Shown here piece after piece: positions 1-10,268 of a stretch of DNA of 64,000 bases (positions within the stretch are counted from its first letter, which is position 1; every line of letters starts with the position of its first letter). The translations under genes were made by a program, and so were the position numbers. The notes beneath the pieces were generated by a model that saw only the letters and a program-made list of their open reading frames with translations, was not told the DNA's origin and did no database searches. The DNA is from Conus ventricosus. Its lineage: Eukaryota > Mollusca > Gastropoda > Neogastropoda > Conidae. The DNA lies in NCBI GenBank assembly GCA_018398815.1, contig CM031620.1, positions 67,440,362 to 67,504,361 on the forward strand. Direction: 5' to 3'.

Positions 1-299
1 AAACGAAGATCAACGTTTGAACCACACCAACTCAACAGCGTGTGACCTGTCGACTCCATGCGCATGCCGCAACTACCAGTGACGGAACAGGCTCGCAGTT
101 AACTTCCTGTCATGCGGTCAAGAAGTTCGGGACCCTGTCAACTGGGCTTTTTAGAAAGACGATGATTTATTTTTTAAGTAAAACACACCAATTAAAAAAA
201 AGAGAGAGGTTATGGAAGAAAGTATGAAAAAAAAGGAAAGAACAAGGAAGAAGTGAAATGGAGCTCCTGGGCTTACCTTCATTAAAAGCAAATACCACA

Positions 300-1521
300 A
301 GACAGTATTTATTCACGGTGTTTGTAAATGATCTCCCTTGAATTAAAGAGTACATGTAAAACTTTTGCAGACGATACAAAACTTTATAACTCTCCGAAAT
401 TGTATAAGGAATTACAAAAGGATATTGAAACATTAGTACAATGGTCTGATACTTGGAACGTATATCTTAATGCAGAAAAATGTAAAGTACTTCATATTGG
501 AAAATCAAGCCGACAGAATGATTTTATAATGAAAACTGGGGACAAGGAAGTAAAAGTATCTAAATGTGAGGAAGAGAAAGACCTAGGTGTGACTTTCGAC
601 AAAAATTTGCTTTTTGAGAAACATATTGCGAATAGTATTAACAAAGCCGACAGAATGATTGGAATAATAAAAAGAACCTTTACATTTATAGAAAAGGACA
701 CTTTTTTATATATATAATTGTATCAAGCGTTAGTTAGACCTGCTCTTGAATATGGCAATACTGTATGGTTCCCAATGCTAAAGAGACAATCAGCAGCTGT
801 AGAACAGATTCAAGAAGAGTAACAAAGATGATCCATAATATAAAGGACTGCTGATACCAGGAAAGATTCAAATATTTACAACTTCCAACACTTAAAGCAG
901 GAAGAATAACAGGGACTTAATTGCTTCAAACATGTAAGATATTTTATGTTATTGATGATGTTGATAAAGCATGCTTTTTGTACTCCTCAGACAAATATAA
1001 CAAGAAACAGTGAAGATAAGATATTTAAACAATATTCCAGAACTCATTTGAGAAAATTTACATTTTCTAACAGAGTAACCATATTTTGGAAAGAATTAAC
1101 AACTAACATCAAACGTGCACCATGCCTTGGCTTAAGGCTGTGTCAGACCAATTGACATAGGCCAGAACACCAAGGCTACATCAAAATGTTGTTATGCTCT
1201 GCATAGTTATGTGGGGATTGTCTTCAGTCGTGACAAGCTCCTAGCATAACATTATCAGTCTCCCAAATCCCCCGAAGTCGGAGTGTGGCTGCCCATGTGG
1301 CGGGGTAATCAAAAACGGTCACACACGTAATGTTCTCATCCCCAGCTGATGCATTTGTGCCATAGTGTTCAAATACTTCGGCTGTTCGGATGATCCCTGG
1401 AGTCTTTTAGCCAGGGTACGACAACAACAACAACAAACGTGCACCCACTATTAATGTATTTAAGAACCTCCTAGACAAACATGAAGCAATAACTAAACTT
1501 GAATATGAATTTGATGGATAA
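300..1521 (+). pseudogene. 3' fragment of a CR1/L2-group LINE (RT end and C-terminus), split by a SINE
   Basis: The readable frame carries the RT catalytic motif FADDTKLY followed by a thumb-like region (KCKVLHIG, then KDLGVTFD). After 717 a changed frame continues with YQALVRPALEYGNTVW, which is typical of CR1/L2/Jockey-group LINEs. The final segment (TINVFKNLLDKHEAITKLEY) resumes at about 1446 and ends at a stop at 1519-1521. Between the two parts lies a SINE at 1122-1434. The 5' part (endonuclease and first half of RT) is absent, and several stops and frame changes show that the copy is dead. Clade assignment within the CR1/L2/Jockey group is inference; the RT identity is clear. Confidence 0.8.
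1122..1434 (+). mobile_element. SINE-like insertion with 11-bp target duplication
   Basis: The segment is bounded by the direct repeat AAACGTGCACC at 1111-1121 and 1435-1445 and ends in an (ACA)n tail. It interrupts an otherwise continuous LINE C-terminus. A central stretch (CCGAAGTCGGAGTGTGGCTG at about 1273) resembles the module at 16800 and 36818 (CCGAAGATGGAGTATGGC), so a conserved central domain is shared by different SINEs here. No clear tRNA-like A/B boxes were recognised in its head. Confidence 0.75.
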
Positions 1522-1560
1522 ATTAGACTGAGCTAGTGTACGACTGGACCAGCAAACATT

Positions 1561-1576
1561 ATATATATATATATAT

Positions 1577-1644
<68 letters not shown>
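1561..1644. repeat. (TA)n then (GA)n microsatellite
   Basis: An alternating TA run is followed directly by a GA run of about 64 bases. Open frames here (runs of Ser-Leu) are repeat artefacts. Confidence 0.95.
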
Positions 1645-1646
<2 letters not shown>

Positions 1647-1774
1647 CACGTCTCCATGCAGTTTGGGCACCACTCCACAAAAGAAAAGCTTAGGCCAGAT
1701 AGTGCCTGCAGTAGCAAGCAGAAATAAAAAGGGAGTCATAAGACCCAGGCCACTGCTATTCCAACATTTATTTA

Positions 1775-1813
1775 CTTGTGAATTTTCGCCCGACTTGGGC
1801 TTCTTCAAACAAG
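1775..1813 (-). ncRNA. Hammerhead-like hairpin motif, copy E (degenerate)
   Basis: Read on the minus strand: CTTGT, then TTGAAGA (expected CTGANGA), a stem GCCC/GGGC around an AAGTC loop, GAAA, then ATTC and ACAAG. CTTGT pairs with ACAAG as helix I. Its helix II sequence differs from the other copies but still pairs. The first core C is T, so this copy is probably inactive. No PLE coding sequence is adjacent. Confidence 0.5.
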
Positions 1814-1877
1814 CTTCTGATCGTAACCCGAGCAGGGTAAAGCGACAATATCCACATGAAGAGAACAACTCACAGGC

Positions 1878-2115
<238 letters not shown>

Positions 2116-2551
2116 ACACACACACCTACGCACCCCCCACCTCCACCCCCACCCACACACAGAGGCAATTTATACCCCTCAATTAACATACATGTTCCCC
2201 CTCTGCCTATTGTTGGCACACTTTACATCAAAATCAGAATAAGCAGCTAAACTTACACAGAAAGGAATCCTATCAACTGGTCACACATCTCAAGAAATGA
2301 AAAGATAAATAAAAATAAATGAATAAATGGAAATGCACTCTCACATCCACAATCTGATACATTTAGAAAGAAAAGGCTAAAGATCACGAAAGATATGCTT
2401 ACCAAAACTGTTGTACCTTAATACACCTTTTCTATCATGCAAAAACAGATTAAGCCCCAGTACACTATCCCCCCATACCCCCTGACCCTCACACACCCAC
2501 ATACACGAAATACACACTCTTACACAAAAAACAACAACAAAAAAACTTACA

Positions 2552-2609
<58 letters not shown>

Positions 2610-2652
2610 TTACATTAAAGAAATAGGGGCGATAAGCATTCATATCTGCAGT

Positions 2653-2723
<71 letters not shown>
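2552..2723. repeat. (CA)n and (TA)n microsatellites
   Basis: (CA)n runs from about 2552 to 2609 and (TA)n from about 2655 to 2723, separated by about 45 bases of ordinary sequence. They lie just upstream of the PLE 1 hairpin motif. Confidence 0.95.
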
Positions 2724-2727
<4 letters not shown>

Positions 2728-2820
2728 GGCTACATAAATACCGCTTTGTCGTGCAGCAAACATGAGAACATAAGTGGCTTCTCATTCTTTGTTTTCACTG
2801 TCCTAAATGTTATTTGTTTT

Positions 2821-2857
2821 CGCCTGAAGAAGACCCAAGAGGTCGAAATGCATTGTG
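2821..2857 (+). ncRNA. Hammerhead-like motif, copy A, upstream of PLE 1
   Basis: Elements in order: CGC, CTGAAGA, A, GACC-CAAGA-GGTC, GAA, AT-GC-AT, T, GTG. CGC/GTG forms a 3-bp helix I (one G-U pair), GACC/GGTC is helix II, and AT/AT is a 2-bp helix III. CTGANGA and GAAA are the hammerhead core and ATT fits the NUH cleavage triplet. One unpaired A separates the core from helix II. Penelope-like elements are known to carry hammerhead motifs with very short helix III. It sits just before the PLE 1 coding remnant, as a pseudo-LTR motif would. Confidence 0.6.
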
Positions 2858-2869
2858 TCTTGTCCTGTA

Positions 2870-3527
2870 CTTTGTTTGTCTATGTCAAAGTGTGGGAGGA
2901 ACTACATCGTATCCAGTGCTGGATCCACCTGTGGCAATCTCTATCATCTCTCGACACTCGTCATTGTCTCCACCATGGACACCCTTTTGAACCCCTCCGC
3001 ATTCGACTCGTCTTCAGACGTGACCGGATCTGACGTACCCGGAAAAGAGATGAGCCATGGACTGAATCTTATCACCAAGATTGAAACATACTCTTCTCAT
3101 CAACGCTTTCTCCGAACTTGCCTGAAGAAACATGTTACACCTAGGGGAATGAGAATCTCATTTGAAACATGTTACACCTAGGGGAATGAGAATCTCATTT
3201 GCTTTTTCAGCTTTACCCCAGGTACACACTCTACATAAAGGAATTCAACAAACGCTGTCTTCAACGGAGATGTTCATAGCAAAACAGTGCAGAGAATTCT
3301 ATCTGAGGTCAGTCGACTCCCTGCGTATCCAGCTCGAACAGCTGAAAAGTTTACTCCAGAGTAAGGTTAATAACGAACATTATCAACAGTTTGTTTCTAA
3401 ACTTAAGGTTATAGCAAGCAAAACCAGAAAACAACACAACTATACTAAGAAAAGTAAACTTCAGTCACTCCTGTTTGATCAGGACACGTTTCGCGCCCGG
3501 GGTTTGAAGACCCTAAACCCTACTTGA
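2870..3527 (+). pseudogene. PLE 1 N-terminal region
   Basis: The translation has a Lys/Gln-rich helical stretch (SLRIQLEQLKSLLQSKVNNE) consistent with the poorly conserved N-terminus of Penelope-like polyproteins. A perfect 37-bp tandem duplication at 3127-3200 shifts the frame. The assignment rests on position upstream of the RT rather than on motifs. Confidence 0.6.
3127..3200 (+). repeat. Perfect 37-bp tandem duplication inside PLE 1
   Basis: 3127-3163 and 3164-3200 are identical. The unit is not a multiple of three, so it is a frameshifting duplication and looks recent. Confidence 0.95.
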
Positions 3528-3645
3528 AAAGAATAATCGTCACTTCCGAAAAAGACGTAGGAAAACGGTGATCCCTACAGATGAGAAGCAGGTGGTCAAC
3601 TTGTCATCAGTACAACTCACCGAAGATCAGTTAGGCTGCTAGCGT

Positions 3646-5050
3646 TTGGACCCCAGTTTTGTCCCACCCCCACTTCGTATAACGAAGAAGTTACTGGATG
3701 ACACCATGGAAGGCCTGAGGAGGATCCAGCTCAAAGAGTACTGGTTTGATGAGGACACTCCCGCCCTCATTCCTTCTCGACCTCGGTTTTATAAAAAGAG
3801 CTTTTGGCAACCCCCCAAAGGAAGAGACGAGGCTCTGGAGGCCTACAGTTCCACCATTGTGACTAAGGTGGCTTCCCATGTCGCAGAGGGTCCCAGCACC
3901 ACAACCTGAGTAAGGCCAGCAGAACCGCCCTTCACCAGTTGAGACAGCTGGTTCAGAACCGAACCCTACGCATTTCCCCAGCAGACAAGGGCGGCGCTGT
4001 GGTGGTGCAGGACTTCAACCAGTATCATCAAGAAGCCCTCAAACAACTGAACAGCACTGATCACTACCAGCGCCTCAACGTAGATCCCACTGCTGACATA
4101 GCTATCAAATCAAATCTACTCATGAACCAGCTTCATGAAGAAAACGCCATTGACCTCAAGACTTATGAATGGGGACTTATAGACAAAGATAGCGTGAGAA
4201 CACATTCGTTCTATCATCTACCCAAGATCCATAAGGACAAACAAAACCCGCCAGGCCGACCTATAGTTTCCGTCGTCAACAGCCCCACAGAACGTCTCTC
4301 CAAACTGGTAGACCACTGGCTTCAGCCTATCGTGCACAGCCTACCCTCTTACCTGAAGGACACCACTCACGTTCTGCAACTCCTGGAGGACTGGAAGACC
4401 ACTCTGCAGCCCTTTGGAGACGAGGTACTGATCGCCACTATTGACGTAGTGGCCCTTTACCCTAGTATCCCTCACGAGGAGGTGACAGTATCACTGCGTG
4501 AAATGCTGCAAAACCAGACACACCTCTCGGACTCCATCCCCTCCATCTCCACACTTCTCCAGGTTGTCAACCATGTTCTTGACAGCAATGTCTTCGAGTT
4601 TGACGGTGAACTCTTCAATCAGATACAGGGCACAGCCATGGGCACACCAATGGCTCCAGCCATTGCTAACATATTCATGGGCTGGTTGGAGCGACGTCTG
4701 TTATCCACATCCCCCTGCACCATCGATCCTCAAAACTGGCGCCGCTTTGTAGACGACATCCTTCTGTTGTGGATGCACAGAGAAGAGAGTCTTCTGCAGT
4801 TCGTCGAGTAACGAACAACACCAAACCATCAAATTCACCTGCAACTATGGCCGTACCAGCGTATCATACTTGGATGTCAGCATCAGCCTAGTGGACGGCC
4901 GCATCGTCACTGACGACCATACAAAGTGCACTGATGTGAACATGTATCTCCCTTTCCACTCCAGCCACCCCCGGCACTGTGTCAGAGGTATCCTGTATGG
5001 CCAGTGCCTACGACTAAGAAGGATCTGCTCCGAAGATGACCTCTTCTAGA
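3646..5050 (+). pseudogene. PLE 1 reverse transcriptase
   Basis: Clear Penelope-type RT motifs: HLPKIHKD and GRPIVSVVNSPTERLSKLVD (fingers), TIDVVALYPSIPHEE (motif A with the catalytic Asp), QIQGTAMGTPMAPAIANIFM (motif B) and RFVDDILLLW (motif C, FVDD). The region 3939-4811 is uninterrupted. It is preceded by a frame-shifted segment (3646-3909, YWFDEDTPALIPSRPRFY) and followed, in another frame, by a Penelope thumb remnant (SYLDVSISL, then FHSSHPRHCVRGIL). Confidence 0.92.
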
Positions 5051-5890
5051 CCAGAAGTAAAGAACTACAAGCTATAAGCTCCTAAGACGGGTGTACCCAC
5101 AGAGACTTCTCCAAGCAGCTATCGCCAAGGTGTCAGCCATTCCCCGTAAGCAGACACTCGAATACACCTGCAAGCAAAGGAGAGCCGACAGAGTCCCTTT
5201 TATTATTACCCACAACCCCACCCACCCTCCTGTAGCTAGATGGCTGAGAGAGCTGATGCCTACATTACACCAGAGCCGATGGATGAAGCGAGCCATGCCA
5301 CTTCCCCCTATTGTTGGAGAAAGGAAGAGCATCAGCTTAAGAAAACTCCTGATGCCCTCTTGCCCACCTACACCAAAGCCCAGAGTAGGCCAGGGTGTTA
5401 CAAATGCTCAGCGAAAAGGTGCATACTCTGCGAGCGACATCTGGAAGAAACCCACACCTTCAGCAGCGTCAGAACCGCAAGCAAATTCACCATCAGGACG
5501 AACGTAGGATGCAACAGTAAGAACGTAATCTACCTGGTGGACTGCGCGCGCTGCAGAGATGTCCAGTACGTGGGTGAGACAGGCCAGGTGGTCAAGAAAC
5601 GATTCCACAGTCACCGTTCAGACATCAAGGCTCAGCGCATGGGACCCCAAGGACAAGCGACGACCAGGGAGGGGGACAAAAGGGAAACGCTGGTCGCTTG
5701 TCACTTCCAGAGCACAGACCACCATCTGGACGACCTGAGAGTGACCGTGATTGAGCAGATCGGGGCGGCAGGACCAGCACAGACCACCATCTGGACGGCC
5801 TGAGAGTGACCGTGGTTGAGCAGATTGGGGTGACAGGACCAGCAGCCCATACAGTGTGCAAGCAGAGGGGAAGATTCTGGAGGTACAAAC
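5051..5890 (+). pseudogene. PLE 1 GIY-YIG endonuclease domain
   Basis: A Cys-rich knuckle (GCYKCSAKRCILCERH) precedes the GIY-YIG core: NVIYLVDCARCRDVQYVGET, then KKRFHSHRSDI, then VACHF. This is the usual PLE arrangement, where the domain nicks target DNA. An imperfect 65-bp tandem duplication at 5711-5840 breaks the frame near the end. After it the C-terminus reads to about 5930 in a different frame. Confidence 0.88.
5711..5840 (+). repeat. Imperfect 65-bp tandem duplication in the PLE 1 endonuclease
   Basis: 5711-5775 and 5776-5840 align with a few substitutions. The 65-base unit shifts the frame by two. Confidence 0.9.
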
Positions 5891-6089
5891 TAAAAACTAT
5901 GTACCCGGCTGGACTGAATGTCTGGGATTAGCCCCGGTCTGAGATTAGCCCCGGTGTGTGTGAGTGTGTGTGTTGTCCTCAGTCTGTTTGCTAATGTGCG
6001 TGTTTGTTTGTTGTTGTTTTTCTGGCTGATCACAATAGCTGCTTTGGCTGTGCTCACCCTCAGAGTTGAATGCAGTGGTGAGTGTTCGC

Positions 6090-6139
<50 letters not shown>
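6090..6139. repeat. (GT)n microsatellite
   Basis: About 25 GT units, about 160 bases downstream of PLE 1. Confidence 0.95.
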
Positions 6140-6141
<2 letters not shown>

Positions 6142-6789
6142 TGGTGCTTCTGGCCACATGTAGAGCAAATCAGCCTCCTGTTTGCCCGTACATTCTTGTG
6201 TAATGTGGCCAAGCTCGGGGCATCCAAAGTATCATTTTACCTCGGCCAGACACATAGAAACACATTTCTTTGTGGTGATGAGCGTTAACAGGGGTAGTTT
6301 TGATGAACCGAAATGGACTTGAAAGGTTCAAGAATTGGCACTTCATTTCTCAAGGTCTGTCTTACCGTAGATCATTCACGCCTTGTGATTAATGCTGCTA
6401 TTTGGGTCTGTGACGAGTTGTACACGTCGCATAAACTTCTGTTCACTGCAGTGTCCTTCAGTTGGTCATCTGTCGTAGATGGGTCTGTTGCAACTTGACA
6501 TAACAAACTGTTCCTACCAAGTCACATTTGACATCTGCCTTTTCCCAGTCAAGAGATCGGGGCGTGACTAATCTGATGTCCTGTCTTGAATGATTATAAG
6601 TTGGTCTGCAAATAGAGGGCACTGGAACAATTTGTTTTCGTTTCTGGATGAGGTATACGCACAGACTTTTGTTCTGTTCTCCCTTGTTGCTCTCTTTTCT
6701 CACTGTGTGGAGCGGGAAGGGTAGGAAGACGCAGGAGGAGGTAAGGAAGTGGTCTTAGACTCACTGAAGATGTTAGGTTGCTCCAAGTA
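6140..6789. other. Non-coding stretch, nothing recognised
   Basis: No credible long frame, known motif, or repeat was seen between the GT tract and the decayed minisatellite. Confidence 0.5.
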
Positions 6790-6871
6790 TGGATTCAGTT
6801 ATAGTTCCACCGGATCTGACAGGGACTTGGGTGTTTCTCTGAAACAGTCACTACAACCGCCATACACTACT

Positions 6872-6918
<47 letters not shown>

Positions 6919-7790
6919 GGTGGTGGTGGACGTGTCAATGTCTCTTATACCTCAACTGACAAATAGACGAACATTTTCACTTATACATTCATTAAATCTA
7001 ATGAAAAGTTGTGATTTTTCATTTAACATCAACATAACACCAATATTTAACATTCATCTTCACTGAATCTGACAAATGACCAAGATTTATACTTCCACTT
7101 CTACATTAACATCCACTAAATCGGACAAAACGATAGTAATTTTCGCACAATTTTCACTAAATCTTACAAATGATGCAGGTTTGTACGGCACGTCTGCTAG
7201 ATCTGATAGGGTTGCAATTTACCTCCTACACCTCCATTTAATATGACGGGGAATCTTGTTTTCCATCTTTTTGTTGTTGTACTTCTGCTGACGTCCACAG
7301 GCACCAGACCTGACAGAGACTAGGATTTTTCCGTTCATACATCCACTAAATTTGACTAGGTTGAAATTTGTGCTTATCTCTCCACTAAATTTGAATTTAT
7401 CATTTACAGCCACTTCATCTCACCGGGGACTTGTTTTCCCCTGTTCCTTCACAAAATGTGACAAGGTATGGGATCATTTGTTTTTCTCCAAATGCAACAA
7501 GGGTGGGAGTTTTAACTTCCTCTACGAAACCTATTCGATAAAACAGATTGAATCCTTCCCTATGTTCAAGAGATCAGGCAGAGACGGAAGTCTTTCTCTC
7601 CCTGGCCAACCAAAATCTGACCGCTAGAAGAGAGTTTCCATTTTTCCACCAGAATGAGATCTGACAGGGAGTGGAGTGCCGTCAAGGCTTTTTCAGACAC
7701 TTTATTTCTGTACTAGTACCTCCACCAAATCTGACTGGGGCTGCAGTGGATCTCTAACTCCATCAGATCTGGCAGGATGTGGACGGTGAC
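6790..7790. repeat. Decayed minisatellite with core TCCACTAAATCTGACNGGG
   Basis: The core recurs irregularly every 35-80 bases: CCACCGGATCTGACAGGG (6808), TTCACTGAATCTGAC (7060), TCCACTAAATCGGAC, TTTCACTAAATCTTAC, GGCACCAGACCTGACAGAG, TCCACTAAATTTGACTAGG, CTCCACCAAATCTGACTGGG (7720), CTCCATCAGATCTGGCAGG (7759). One more copy lies near 8830. A (GA)n run at 6873-6914 interrupts it. The pattern suggests an old tandem array heavily mutated. Confidence 0.65.
6873..6914. repeat. (GA)n microsatellite
   Basis: About 21 GA units. Confidence 0.95.
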
Positions 7791-8864
7791 ATTTTAAGTC
7801 CTGTAAGTTGGAGACACTTACATACAAGCCCCCCTCCCCTCCGAGAGTCTGCCTCTTCTCTTATCATATCTATGCGTGTTTATGGATCAGTCTGTGACCG
7901 CGTATCTGACTATCTTCCAAACATGCATGCTTTCTTAGTCTACATATTTCTGATGTGCATGCATTCTGTAAATTCTATTTGCGTTGCATTGTATTGTATT
8001 ATGTTCATGTAACAACGTACAAGCGTAAGTGCATGCATGCAGAATGTCATGTTAAAAGGAAGTGTCTTAGTGAAGCTTTTCAAGTGCTTGTTGGACGGCG
8101 CTCACATGGAGTGTCGGCACACGTCAGTGCCCCGATTGTGAGACGTGTGGTGACGTTCACTGGCCCTGCCGTCGTCCATTCCCAAACAGCACCTGTATGA
8201 AGTCTTGCTGCTCGTCTATTCCCTCGTCCCAGTTCTTTGAATTCTCTCTCCCGCACTGTTTATACTCAGTATGGATGCTAACCTTAAGGCATTCCATCAG
8301 GAGGTTTTTCCCAGGCTCTGTCTGACATAAAGTGACACAAATTGTGCGCTCAAAGCACCACTTCACCTTGGCCACACAGGACACATTTCAAATTCCCTGG
8401 CTGATGAGCATCAATGAGGGGAGTTTCGTTGCTGAGAAAAGGACCTTAATTTTTGCTTTTGTCTTCGTTTGGGAGTCAGGTCTGCACACAAACTTAAGAT
8501 TTCTTCTGTCAGTTCTCCCACGTCGCCCCCCCCCCCCCCCCCCCCCAATCCGTTTCTGTTTTTCTTATCTTTCTTTTTTGTTATTTTTATTGTTGTTGAG
8601 GGAATTAAGGGAAGTAGGAAAGAGAGGAAGAGGGGAGAGGGAGAAGGGCGTGAGGGAGTGATCTCGCCCTCATCCATGATAAAGCTGTTCCCAAGCGTGG
8701 GCATGTCACAGATTCGAGCCTGGTAAGGATCAGATTTTCATGTCCACCAATTTGGTAAGGATTGGGATCTTTTTCTAATATTTTCCTCCTCCCCTTGCAC
8801 AAAAATAATGAGATTTGTCCCTGTGTTAAACCTCCAGTAAATCTAACAAAGGGCATCCCTGTAC
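7791..8864. other. Non-coding stretch with a poly(C) run
   Basis: No gene recognised. It contains a poly(C) run at about 8527-8546 and a purine-rich stretch at about 8600-8660. Open frames here are weakly biased and not credible. Confidence 0.5.
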
Positions 8865-10030
8865 CCGAGCATCCCTGTACCTAAGGCTCTCCAAGTCATT
8901 CGGGAGAAGATTGAGGATGACTACCACCTTCATCACCGGTGTGAACTCACTACAGAACAGGTGCTAGAACTGTTGGAACTATGCCTCACTAGCACCTACG
9001 TCTCCTTCAACCATGAATTCTACCAGCAGAAACAAGTATGTCCAGTGGTAGCCAACCTGTACATGGAACATTTTGAAAAAGTAGCCCTTGAGACCGCTGC
9101 CAACCCTCCCAGCATGTGGAACTGCTATGTGGATGACACCATGACCTGCATACAGGAGACAGAGGTTGACAGCTTCACCACTCACCTGAATTCCATCGAT
9201 GACAGTATCCAATTCACCTTGGAAACTGAAGCAGAAGGGAAGATCCCGTTCCTGGACACTTTCATCACCCGAACCCATGATGATAGGGTGGAGACCAGTG
9301 TCTGTAGGAAACCCACCCACACTGACCAATATCTGAACTTTCACTCCAGCCACCCCCTCCAACACAAGAGATCTGTTGTCAACACCCTCATGCATAAAGC
9401 CTCTGTACTGTGTTCCACTAAGGAGGAAGAGCTGAAAGAAGAACACATCAAGACTGCCCTTTCCGCTAATGAATACCCTGCACGGATGTGGGACAACCCT
9501 CGAGTTCCCTACCCTTCTTCTACAGATACGGACAGTGTGAAAGTGGGGATTCCTTATATTAAAGGAGTTTCAGAGTGTCTAGCCAGGACCTTCCAACAAC
9601 ATGGATGCAAAGTGTTCCACAAACCCTTCAACTCCCTAGGCCAGCAACTGACCCATGTCAAAGACAAAACGGACCCCCTCAAGCAGTGTGGTGTAGTGTA
9701 TCAGGTAGGGTGTCAAGATTGTGCCAATACCTACATTGGCGAGACAGCAAGACCACTCACCACCCGTCTACAGGAACACCAAAACCGATCTACTTCTGCC
9801 ATACACGAACACCTACAAGCCACAGTTTCAGCCCCCAAGAAACCAAGATCTTATCTACAGAGCCCTTCCTCACAAAAAGAAAAGTTAAAGAAGCCATCGA
9901 AATCAAGACCAGACGTCCCAGCCTGAACAGAGATCAAGGTTTTGAACTTCCCCCCATCTACAGTCAGATCCTGACAACTGTTCACCCCACACAACAGTCG
10001 CCCCATCAGGCCTTGCTGCCACAACAGTAA
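8865..10030 (+). pseudogene. Penelope-like retroelement 2: 5'-truncated RT plus GIY-YIG
   Basis: From about 8880 the frame reads PKALQVIREKIEDD, then FYQQKQVCPVVANLYMEHFE, CYVDDTMTC (motif C, YVDD), GKIPFLDTFITR, CRKPTHTDQYLNFHSSHPLQ and HKRSVVNTLMHKA, all hallmarks of the second half of Penelope RT. The endonuclease follows: GVVYQVGCQDCANTYIGETA. The motif-B segment between FYQQ and PVVANL is shortened, and motif A is missing. A frameshift near 9850 moves the C-terminus (EIKTRRPSLNRDQGFELPPI) into another frame, ending at 10030. It is a different family from PLE 1. Confidence 0.92.
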
Positions 10031-10034
10031 CAAT

Positions 10035-10071
10035 GACCTGAAGAAGACAGAGTGACCCTGTCGAAATATTC
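10035..10071 (+). ncRNA. Hammerhead-like motif, copy B, downstream of PLE 2
   Basis: CTGAAGA, A, GACAG-AGTGACC-CTGTC, GAAA lies five bases after the end of the PLE 2 coding remnant. Helix II is 5 bp with a sequence different from the other copies but fully paired. The helix III/NUH side (ATATT) appears to have lost its loop and helix I is not convincing, so this copy is likely dead. Confidence 0.55.
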
Positions 10072-10132
10072 TCAAAGTAAGTTTTTGATTCCGAGTCCAA
10101 CTACTTTTCTAATGTCGAATCCAGGATCCTAC

Positions 10133-10268
10133 ATTCTTACATAGACCGCTTTCCCCTTTACCACCAAACCTTACATAGACCGCTCTCCCCTTTGCCACCA
10201 AACCTTAGGCTTACATAGACCGCTTTCCCCTTATTACAAAACCTTACATGGACCGCTTTCCCCCTTAC
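10133..10268. repeat. Short minisatellite, about four units of 33-39 bp
   Basis: The unit contains CTTACATAGACCGCTTTCCC followed by CTTTACCACCAAAC and recurs four times with small indels. Confidence 0.85.

Larger units (their letters stand above)
2821..5925 (+). mobile_element. Penelope-like retroelement 1 (RT plus GIY-YIG endonuclease), decayed
   Basis: The element begins with the hairpin motif at 2821 and continues through an N-terminal region (about 2870-3530), a Penelope-type RT (about 3646-5050) and a C-terminal GIY-YIG endonuclease (about 5050-5890). The coding order matches GIY-YIG-containing PLEs. The frame is broken by small tandem duplications at 3127-3200 and 5711-5840, by frame changes near 3530, 3910 and 4810, and by a stop near 5047. 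No clean target duplication was identified. The 3' end is approximate. Confidence 0.9.
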
